From the NCBI GenBank assembly GCA_027073795.1, contig JALTEW010000098.1, forward strand, positions 1 to 10,699: a stretch of 10,699 nt of DNA, in the 5' to 3' direction. A program made the position numbers and the translations under genes. Origin of the DNA: a bacterium (GTDB taxonomy: Bacteria > Desulfobacterota > S145-22). Positions 6,188 through 10,699 of the stretch are shown here, piece after piece. The notes below the pieces were generated by a model that did not search any database, had not been told where the DNA came from, and saw only the letters and a program-made list of their open reading frames with translations. Numbering within the stretch: the stretch's first letter is position 1; each line of letters starts with the position of its first letter.

Positions 6188-7270
6188 TCAGAGCTTCTCT
6201 TGTAGATATCCCTGAAAGAGGAAATCCTTTCCCACCTTGCGTATCTCCCACGGTGTCACCGGTATGGCTTCATCAAGGGAAGCAGGGGATGGCTCAAAAA
6301 ACATGGAACGGCTTTCTTGCCCGCCCAGGACCTTTGGGGCGTAAAAGACCATGACCTTCTGCGCTATTCCCTGCCTGAGCGCTGAGGTGTTCAGTTTACT
6401 TCCCCCCTCCATGAGGATGCTTGTTATCTTTCTCTCTCCTAATATAGTTATTAAATGCCTTAAGTCCACCTTTTTATTATAGAGGCGAACCGGTAAGATC
6501 TCAACGCCTTGTGATTTCAGCCGATCCCTCTTTTCTTTATCTACCTCAGGGCCTGTGGCAATCAGAAGGGGGGCGGTTCCCGTGGAGGTAACGAGTTTCG
6601 CGTTTTCGGGTATCCTTAATGTGGTATCCACCACGATCCTCAGGGGTTGATGGGGAGGTCTGGGGCTCCGACAGGTCAACAGGGGATTATCCTTCAACAC
6701 AGTCCCAATTCCTACCATCACTGCATCCATTGCACCACGCAGATAATGAACGTACTTCAGAGATTTCTCTCCCGTTATCCACCTTGAACTTCCAGTCCTG
6801 GTCGCGATTTTACCATCCAGGGTCGCAGCGATTTTCATTACCACAAAAGGGACCTTGTGCGTAACAAAATGGATAAAGGCCTCATTCAGCCTCCGGCATC
6901 TCTCCTCAAGGATTCCTTCCTCTACATCGACACCGTTTGCCCGAAGGGTTTCAACGCCACCCCCCTGAACATCCGGGTTGGGGTCGCGCATCCCAATAAC
7001 CACCCGATGGATGCCCGCCTTCAGGATCGCCCGGGTACAGGGCGGGGTATGTCCCGTGTGGTTACAGGGCTCGAGATTAACATAGATCGTTGCCCCTCTG
7101 GCCTGCCCGCCGGCATCCCGAAGGGCAACCACCTCCGCGTGGTCCATCCCGTAGGCTCTGTGGTATCCCCTACCTACGATTTCCCCATCTTTTACGACCA
7201 CCGATCCAACGAGCGGGTTAGGAGACACCTTTCCCTCACCCTTACGAGCAAGATGCAGGGCAAGACGCAT
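6188..7270 (-). CDS. ribD: Bifunctional riboflavin-specific deaminase / 5-amino-6-(5-phosphoribosylamino)uracil reductase
   Basis: It performs the deamination and NADPH-dependent reduction steps that follow GTP cyclohydrolase II. The 360 residues from the ATG at 7270 include the cytidine-deaminase-like domain (about 1-118) with HAE at 44-46 and zinc cysteines C69 and C78 in LEPCNHTGHTPPC, and the reductase domain (about 140-355) with KIAATLDGKIATRTGSSRWI, then MVGIGTVLKDNPLLTCR and ILMEGGSKLN. Both look complete. The start is uncertain: RibD proteins usually begin with a short Asp-Glu-aromatic stretch before MRLALHLA, and that stretch (IDEHF) is encoded just upstream but has no ATG, GTG or TTG, only an ATT at 7285-7283. 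The annotated ATG is the conservative choice, 10 bases after nrdR stops. Confidence 0.95.
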   Translation of the reverse strand: MRLALHLARKGEGKVSPNPLVGSVVVKDGEIVGRGYHRAYGMDHAEVVALRDAGGQARGATIYVNLEPCNHTGHTPPCTRAILKAGIHRVVIGMRDPNPDVQGGGVETLRANGVDVEEGILEERCRRLNEAFIHFVTHKVPFVVMKIAATLDGKIATRTGSSRWITGEKSLKYVHYLRGAMDAVMVGIGTVLKDNPLLTCRSPRPPHQPLRIVVDTTLRIPENAKLVTSTGTAPLLIATGPEVDKEKRDRLKSQGVEILPVRLYNKKVDLRHLITILGERKITSILMEGGSKLNTSALRQGIAQKVMVFYAPKVLGGQESRSMFFEPSPASLDEAIPVTPWEIRKVGKDFLFQGYLQEKL

Positions 7271-7280
7271 AAAGTGTTCA

Positions 7281-7754
7281 TCAATCCTGTGCTGGCTTGT
7301 TTTGATTTTTCAAAAGCTCCTGTAATTCACTCAAGAATTCTTCAATATCCTTGAACTCGCGATAAACCGAGGCAAACCGGACATAGGCCACATCATCCAG
7401 GGAATGAAGAGCCGCCATCACCTCCTCCCCTATCTTCTGGCTGGAAACCTCCTTTTCCCCCTTGTCCTGAATGCCCTGCTGCACACGCGCGACGATTCTT
7501 TCCAGGGCGTCGATACTGACGGGGCGTTTTTCACACGCCCTCCTCAGCCCGCGCATCATTTTTTCGGGATCAAAAGGCTCTCGCCTGCCATCCTTTTTCA
7601 CGACCATAGGCTGGATGACCTCCACGTGTTCCACCGTGGTAAAGCGGTGGCGACAGGAGAGACACTCCCTCCGCCGACGTATCATATCCCTCTCCGGGGT
7701 CGTACGGGAATCGATAACCTTGCTGTCAGGGTAGCCGCACTTGGGGCACTTCAT
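7281..7754 (-). CDS. nrdR: Transcriptional repressor NrdR (zinc ribbon and ATP-cone)
   Basis: NrdR senses ATP/dATP and represses ribonucleotide reductase genes. It is 157 residues, normal length. The N-terminal zinc ribbon has its four cysteines at 3, 6, 31 and 34 (MKCPKCGYPDSKVIDSR, then ECLSCRHRFTTVE). The ATP-cone follows at about 49-139, opening VVKKDGRREPFDPEKMMRGL and including SSQKIGEEVMAALHSLDDVAYVRFASVYREF. The C-terminal tail is charged. The ATG overlaps the TGA of the deaminase gene by four bases (ATGA), implying coupled translation. The nrdR-ribD adjacency is widespread in bacteria. I did not recognise an NrdR box in this window, so its targets are presumably elsewhere. Confidence 0.97.
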   Translation of the reverse strand: MKCPKCGYPDSKVIDSRTTPERDMIRRRRECLSCRHRFTTVEHVEVIQPMVVKKDGRREPFDPEKMMRGLRRACEKRPVSIDALERIVARVQQGIQDKGEKEVSSQKIGEEVMAALHSLDDVAYVRFASVYREFKDIEEFLSELQELLKNQNKPAQD

Positions 7755-8218
7755 TTTTTCCTAAACTGCACGGTCGGGATCCCGGCTTCCTTAAGCATAT
7801 CCCTCGAAAGTTCATCGGGATATCCCGCCTCATAAATAATCTTGACGATACCGGCATTAATCAGCATCTTGGTGCAGATAATACAGGGATGATTCGTGCA
7901 ATACAGGGTCGCGCCCTTAATGGAGACGCCGTGATACGCTGCCTGAATGATGGCATTCTGCTCTGCGTGTAGCCCTCGGCACAACTCATGCCGTTCCCCT
8001 GAAGGAATCCCAAGCTGCTCTCTTAAGCAACCAAGGTCAAGGCAATGGGCCAGACCCTTTGGAGCCCCGTTATACCCCGTCGCGAGTATCATCTTATCCT
8101 TCACCAGTAAGGCCCCCACATGCCGCCGCAGGCAGGTGGACCGCTTTGCCACCAGGCGGGTGATTTCCATGAAATATTCATCCCAATCGGGCCGCTGTGA
8201 CTGTGGGAGGGTTGTCAT
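7751..8218 (-). CDS. comEB: dCMP deaminase family protein (ComEB-type)
   Basis: It likely converts dCMP to dUMP, feeding thymidylate synthesis. From the ATG at 8218 it has 155 residues; GAGGGA lies just upstream. An open extension of 23 codons to 8287 is arginine-rich, overlaps the end of glyA and is not family-like. The catalytic zinc site is clear: HAE at 84-86 (LHAEQNAIIQAA) and C112/C115 in NHPCIICTK. Additional conserved His/Cys residues in HCLDLGC and HELC may form the second zinc site known in T4-type dCMP deaminases. Other hallmarks are WDEYFMEITRLVAKRSTCLR and GYNGAPKGL. It starts one base after glyA stops. The name comEB comes from the Bacillus homologue; a role in competence is not implied. 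Confidence 0.9.
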   Translation of the reverse strand: MTTLPQSQRPDWDEYFMEITRLVAKRSTCLRRHVGALLVKDKMILATGYNGAPKGLAHCLDLGCLREQLGIPSGERHELCRGLHAEQNAIIQAAYHGVSIKGATLYCTNHPCIICTKMLINAGIVKIIYEAGYPDELSRDMLKEAGIPTVQFRKK

Positions 8219-8219
8219 T

Positions 8220-9473
8220 TCATCCCTCGTTACGTATCTCCGGCCGTATAGGATAATTCGTGCAAAATGCCTTGACCTCGCTGGCAACCTGCTTCTGGAG
8301 CGATTTATCGCTCACGTTTGAAAGCACACGATCGATCCATTCGGCGATCTGCGCCATCTCCCTTTCGCGCATCCCCCGGGTCGTCACAATAGGCGTTCCG
8401 ATACGAATGCCGCTCGTCACATAGGGTGACTGGGTATCAAAAGGAATGACATTCTTGTTTAGGGTTATACCCGCCCGATCGAGGGCGTGTGCCGCATCTC
8501 GGCCGGTTATTCCTTTGTTTGTCAAATCAACCAGAAACATATGATTATCCGTCGAGCCCGTCACGATGTCATAGCCTTTTTCCTTCAACGCCTGGCACAA
8601 GGCCTTCGCGTTCCTGACGATTTGTTTGCCGTATTCCCGGAACTGCTCTGTCTGGGCTTCCTTGAAGCATACGGCCTTGGCCGCAATGATATTCATGAAC
8701 GGTCCCCCCTGCAGGCCGGGAAAGACCGTACTGTCAATCTTTGAGGCGTATTCCTTTCTACACAGGATGAAGGCACCTCTGGGGCCGCGAAGCGTTTTAT
8801 GCGTCGTCGAGGTCACGAAATCAACATAGGGAACAGGGCTGGGATGCACCCCCGCTGCGACAAGCCCCGCAATATGGGCGATATCGGACATGAGCAGGGC
8901 CCCAACCTCGTCTGCAATCTCTCTGAATTTCCCGAAGTCAATGATGCGGGAGTAGGAACTTGCCCCTACAACAATCATTCTGGGTTTAACACTTCTGGCC
9001 ATCGTTCGAACCTCATCGTAATCAATGAGATGGGTTTCCCGAGATACCCCGTAGTGGTAAGATTGAAATATCCTGCCGGTAAAACTGGCAGGAGCCCCAT
9101 GGCTGAGGTGCCCTCCATGAGAAAGATTCATGCCCAAGATGGTATCGCCTGGTTTCAGCATGGTGAGATAAACAGCCAGATTGGCTATCGTTCCGGAAAG
9201 AGGTTGGACATTGCAATGTTCTGCCTTAAACAGATCCTTAGCCCTCTCAATCGCAAGGGACTCAGCCTCGTCCACATATTCACACCCTTCGTAAAATCGC
9301 TTTGATGGATATCCCTCTGCATATTTGTTCGACAGAATGCTGCCCTGTGCTTCGATAACCGCCTGGCTTACGTAGTTTTCCGAGGCGATGAGGATAATCT
9401 TATCGGCTTCCCGGCGCTCTTCACCCGAAATAACACCGGCGATATCAGGATCCATTTTCATCAATGCTGTCAT
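8220..9473 (-). CDS. glyA: Serine hydroxymethyltransferase
   Basis: This PLP enzyme interconverts serine plus tetrahydrofolate with glycine plus 5,10-methylene-tetrahydrofolate, the main source of one-carbon units. It is 417 residues, the usual bacterial length. Visible features are SENYVSQAV (31-39), NKYAEGYPSKRFYEGCEYVD (49-68), PLSGTIANLAVY (91-102), LSHGGHLSHG (117-126), SDIAHIAGLV with D197 and H200 near the cofactor, and TSTTHKTLRGPRGA (221-234), where K226 is the expected Schiff-base lysine. The active site appears intact. A GGGGGGAG sits 9 bases before the ATG. The neighbouring dCMP deaminase would supply the dUMP that thymidylate synthase joins with methylene-tetrahydrofolate, which makes functional sense of the pairing. 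Confidence 0.97.
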   Translation of the reverse strand: MTALMKMDPDIAGVISGEERREADKIILIASENYVSQAVIEAQGSILSNKYAEGYPSKRFYEGCEYVDEAESLAIERAKDLFKAEHCNVQPLSGTIANLAVYLTMLKPGDTILGMNLSHGGHLSHGAPASFTGRIFQSYHYGVSRETHLIDYDEVRTMARSVKPRMIVVGASSYSRIIDFGKFREIADEVGALLMSDIAHIAGLVAAGVHPSPVPYVDFVTSTTHKTLRGPRGAFILCRKEYASKIDSTVFPGLQGGPFMNIIAAKAVCFKEAQTEQFREYGKQIVRNAKALCQALKEKGYDIVTGSTDNHMFLVDLTNKGITGRDAAHALDRAGITLNKNVIPFDTQSPYVTSGIRIGTPIVTTRGMREREMAQIAEWIDRVLSNVSDKSLQKQVASEVKAFCTNYPIRPEIRNEG

Positions 9474-9499
9474 TTAAAGTTACTCCCCCCTCAATGTTT

Positions 9500-9530
9500 T
9501 TTATACGTAACGGCTTTGGCAAGAATTCAA
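9500..9530 (-). promoter_or_regulatory. Possible internal promoter before glyA
   Basis: On the minus strand TTGAAT (9530-9525) and TATAAA (9505-9500) sit 19 bases apart, slightly longer than ideal. This would allow expression of glyA and the genes after it independently of rpiB. It is inferred from motif resemblance only. Confidence 0.25.
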
Positions 9531-9549
9531 AGGCATAAAGGTAAAGGCG

Positions 9550-9571
9550 CTGAAGGGTGTACACCCTTCAG
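9550..9571. repeat. Perfect 22-base palindrome overlapping the rpiB stop codon
   Basis: The left arm CTGAAGGGTGT (9550-9560) is the exact reverse complement of the right arm ACACCCTTCAG (9561-9571). It includes the rpiB TGA (9570-9568). On the minus strand no T-run follows, so a standard intrinsic terminator for rpiB is not supported. On the plus strand a T-run (9578-9584) follows after a TACCCC spacer, but no plus-strand gene ends here. It may be an mRNA-stabilising or processing hairpin between rpiB and glyA, or a protein-binding site. Confidence 0.7.
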
Positions 9572-10017
9572 TACCCCTTTTTTTCAAACGCACCTATTTT
9601 GTCCAGTCTCCGGGTATGCCTGCCCCCTTCAAAACGGTTCCCAAGCCAAGCGTCAACGATACTGAAAGCAACTCCCGCGCCAACAACCCGTCCCCCGAAG
9701 GTAATAATATTCGCGTTGTTATGCCGCCGGCTCATGGCTGCTGTGTAGGCATCATGAACAACCGCAGCGCGGATACCCTTAAATTTGTTGGCGGTCATAG
9801 CCATGCCGATCCCCGTTCCGCAGATAAGGATCCCCAATTCTACCTTCTTTTGTTGAACCGCTCGGGCAACTTCCGCGGCAAAATCGGGATAATCTACGGA
9901 CTCCTCGGATGTTGTCCCAACATCCATTACTGAATACCCCTTTTCAACCAGGTAAGCCTTGACATCTTCTTTCAGGGGATAACCCCCATGATCCGCTCCA
10001 ATCGCAATGGACTCCAA
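9568..10017 (-). CDS. rpiB: Ribose-5-phosphate isomerase B
   Basis: It interconverts ribose-5-phosphate and ribulose-5-phosphate; the latter feeds RibBA in the same cluster. Recognisable features are IAIGADHGGYPLKEDV near the N-terminus, DVGTTSEESVDYPDFA, the ILICGTGIGMAMTANKFKGI loop with the catalytic cysteine, and AAMSRRHNNANIITFGGRVVG. Start choice: the longest frame begins with a GTG at 10035 (155 residues) that has no ribosome site. A TTG at 10017 has AAAGGA 8 bases upstream, gives 149 residues and places IAIG at the usual distance from the N-terminus, so TTG is preferred. A promoter-like pair just upstream fits this start. It is the first gene of the minus-strand cluster. Confidence 0.93.
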   Translation of the reverse strand: MESIAIGADHGGYPLKEDVKAYLVEKGYSVMDVGTTSEESVDYPDFAAEVARAVQQKKVELGILICGTGIGMAMTANKFKGIRAAVVHDAYTAAMSRRHNNANIITFGGRVVGAGVAFSIVDAWLGNRFEGGRHTRRLDKIGAFEKKGY

Positions 10018-10054
10018 ATATCTATTCCTTTCCACAAAATTATCAAGTTTTGCT

Positions 10055-10083
10055 ATTTAATAATATTTTATCTTTTTTTTCAA
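10055..10083 (-). promoter_or_regulatory. Candidate promoter for the rpiB-glyA-rib-nusB operon
   Basis: On the minus strand TTGAAA (10083-10078) and TTAAAT (10060-10055) are 17 bases apart. Transcription would begin near 10047, about 30 bases before the TTG start of rpiB but only about 12 before the alternative GTG. The region is very AT-rich, so other nearby -10 sequences are possible. Confidence 0.45.
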
Positions 10084-10093
10084 GAAAAAACCA

Positions 10094-10104
10094 ACCCCGG
10101 GGGT
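10094..10104. repeat. GC-rich palindrome ACCCCGGGGGT between divergent promoters
   Basis: Five perfect base pairs flank a central G. It stands out as a GC island in very AT-rich DNA and lies between the two candidate -35 boxes, touching the plus-strand one. A shared operator is possible, but it is short. Confidence 0.35.
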
Positions 10105-10130
10105 GACTTTTTGAAATAAGATGTTATTAT
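10103..10130 (+). promoter_or_regulatory. Candidate promoter for the Nfu-ferredoxin operon
   Basis: GTGACT (10103-10108) and TATTAT (10125-10130) are separated by 16 bases, giving a start near 10137 and a leader of about 60 bases before the Nfu ATG. The -10 differs from consensus at one position; the -35 is weaker. Confidence 0.4.
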
Positions 10131-10196
10131 TACTTAGAGATGAGGGGGAAAAATATCGAAGCATCCACCGTTGAAAGGTGATTTAAGGGAGGTATC

Positions 10197-10415
10197 ATGA
10201 GGGAAAAGGTTAAAGAGGCCATCGAAAAAATCCGTCCCTCTTTGCAGATGGACGGCGGAGATATTGAGTTCGTGGGTATCGAAGGCAATGTTGTGAAGGT
10301 TCGTCTCAGAGGTGCGTGTGGAACCTGCCCCATGTCCGTTATGACCCTGAAAATGGGTGTAGAAAGGATTGTGAAGGAAATGGCTCCTGAGATTGAAAGT
10401 GTTGAAGCCGTCTAA
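10197..10415 (+). CDS. NifU C-terminal domain (Nfu-type) Fe-S cluster scaffold protein
   Basis: It is a compact 72-residue protein consisting only of the NifU C-terminal domain (PF01106). It has MREKVKEAIEKIRPSLQMDG leading into GGDIEFV, and the cluster-binding CxxC at C41 and C44 in LRGACGTCPMS. Proteins of this type bind a [4Fe-4S] cluster at a dimer interface and deliver it to client proteins. The start is fixed by GGGAGG just upstream. It is the first gene of a plus-strand operon diverging from rpiB and is followed 31 bases later by a ferredoxin that would need clusters. Whether it serves that ferredoxin or general cluster delivery cannot be told. Confidence 0.93.
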   Translation: MREKVKEAIEKIRPSLQMDGGDIEFVGIEGNVVKVRLRGACGTCPMSVMTLKMGVERIVKEMAPEIESVEAV

Positions 10416-10423
10416 CCTCCTTT

Positions 10424-10440
10424 TCTGAAAGAGTTTCAGA
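10424..10440 (+). repeat. Perfect hairpin between the Nfu and ferredoxin genes
   Basis: TCTGAAA and TTTCAGA pair as a 7-base stem around a GAG loop, starting 8 bases after the Nfu stop. No T-run follows, so it is not a standard terminator. It lies where the ribosome site of the GTG-started ferredoxin would be sought, and no clear Shine-Dalgarno is visible there, so it may affect translation or message processing. Confidence 0.5.
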
Positions 10441-10446
10441 CACGTC

Positions 10447-10629
10447 GTGATTCCAAAGATAGACAAGGATAAGTGCGCTGGATGTGGGGACTGTGTCGAT
10501 GTCTGCCCTGGTCAGGTTTTTATCCGACAGGGGGAGGATATTCTTGTCTCTTTCCCGGAGGAGTGTATTGAGTGCAGGGCGTGTGAAGATGCCTGCCCCA
10601 CAGGGGCGATTCGCTTGATCGACGGATAA
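10447..10629 (+). CDS. 2[4Fe-4S] ferredoxin
   Basis: The product is a 60-residue small electron carrier of the bacterial dicluster type. The first motif has C10, C13, C16 and C20 (KCAGCGDCVDVCP) and the second has C40, C43, C46 and C50 (ECIECRACEDACPTGAI); all eight ligands are in place for two [4Fe-4S] clusters. No other domain is present; in particular there is no NIL domain, so it is not the NIL-ferredoxin partner expected for DUF39. The start is a GTG; an in-frame stop at 10426 excludes a longer product and no ATG is available before the first cysteine. Its Shine-Dalgarno is weak. The next gene begins five bases after its stop, so it probably works with that protein. Confidence 0.92.
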   Translation: MIPKIDKDKCAGCGDCVDVCPGQVFIRQGEDILVSFPEECIECRACEDACPTGAIRLIDG

Positions 10630-10634
10630 GGTGA

Positions 10635-10699
10635 ATGCAATCCAGGTGGATTATCGATGGTGACAGGTCCAAAAAATGGGTAAAGATTCTGGCGCCCGC
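10635..10699 (+). CDS. Start of an unidentified protein, cut by window edge
   Basis: An ATG at 10635 is preceded by AAGGTGA overlapping the ferredoxin stop. The frame stays open for 21 codons to the window end, reading MQSRWIIDGDRSKKWVKILA. The other two plus-strand frames here meet stops. I do not recognise the sequence. Position and ribosome site suggest a third gene of the Nfu-ferredoxin operon, possibly a redox enzyme served by the ferredoxin; that is inference from context only. Confidence 0.45.
   Translation, partial: MQSRWIIDGDRSKKWVKILAP

Noticed and set aside
6857..7354. 165-codon plus-strand frame opposite ribD and nrdR
   Set aside because: It is antisense to two clear genes and has no recognisable motif.
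8219..8287. 23-codon N-terminal extension of the dCMP deaminase
   Set aside because: It overlaps the glyA end, is arginine-rich and not family-like; the ATG at 8218 has a good GAGGGA before it.
10141..10182. 13-codon leader peptide frame upstream of the Nfu gene
   Set aside because: The codons show no regulatory run of one amino acid and no hairpin set typical of attenuation; short frames like this are expected by chance.
10134..10466. Minus-strand frame covering the Nfu gene and its promoter
   Set aside because: It is opposite the unmistakable CxxC-containing Nfu gene and has no ribosome site or family resemblance.

Overview
The window looks like chromosomal DNA of an anaerobic, deltaproteobacteria-like bacterium (Desulfobacterota or Syntrophobacterales type). 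This is inferred from gene content and order, not from a database match. The two main clues are a DUF39 (COG1900) plus UPF0280 (COG2122) pair for homocysteine synthesis, and the cluster rpiB-glyA-dCMP deaminase-nrdR-ribD-ribE-ribBA-ribH-nusB, an arrangement I associate with that group. Coding density is high. I see no insertion sequence, phage gene, CRISPR array, tRNA or rRNA.

Layout, left to right. Positions 1-1661 (minus strand) hold a two-gene unit: DUF39, then a UPF0280 gene cut by the window edge. A 283-base gap (1662-1944) upstream of DUF39 holds a candidate promoter and an inverted repeat but no gene. Positions 1945-10017 (minus strand) form one long, tightly packed run, transcribed right to left: rpiB, glyA, a dCMP deaminase gene, nrdR, ribD, ribE, ribBA, ribH, nusB, a stand-alone leucyl-aminopeptidase N-terminal-like gene, and a secreted SH3-domain gene. 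Several junctions overlap or nearly touch (deaminase/nrdR overlap by 4 bases; glyA/deaminase are 1 base apart). Positions 10018-10196 are a divergent promoter region. Positions 10197-10699 (plus strand) begin a second operon: a NifU C-terminal-type Fe-S scaffold, a 2[4Fe-4S] ferredoxin, and the first 21 codons of an unidentified gene.

How the genes fit together. RpiB interconverts ribose-5-phosphate and ribulose-5-phosphate, and ribulose-5-phosphate is the substrate of the RibB half of RibBA. RibBA, RibD, RibH and RibE together cover the dedicated riboflavin pathway from GTP and ribulose-5-phosphate, except for the dephosphorylation step. GlyA makes methylene-tetrahydrofolate and dCMP deaminase makes dUMP, the two inputs of thymidylate synthase. 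NrdR represses ribonucleotide reductase genes, so the front of the operon deals with one-carbon and dNTP supply. NusB is the rRNA antitermination factor. The DUF39/UPF0280 pair points to homocysteine synthesis from aspartate semialdehyde rather than from an acylated homoserine.

Nothing here amounts to a clearly new system. The best leads are the stand-alone M17 N-terminal-like protein, the DUF39/UPF0280 pair with no NIL-ferredoxin partner in view, a 22-base palindrome placed on the rpiB stop codon, and a possible non-canonical ATT start for ribD.
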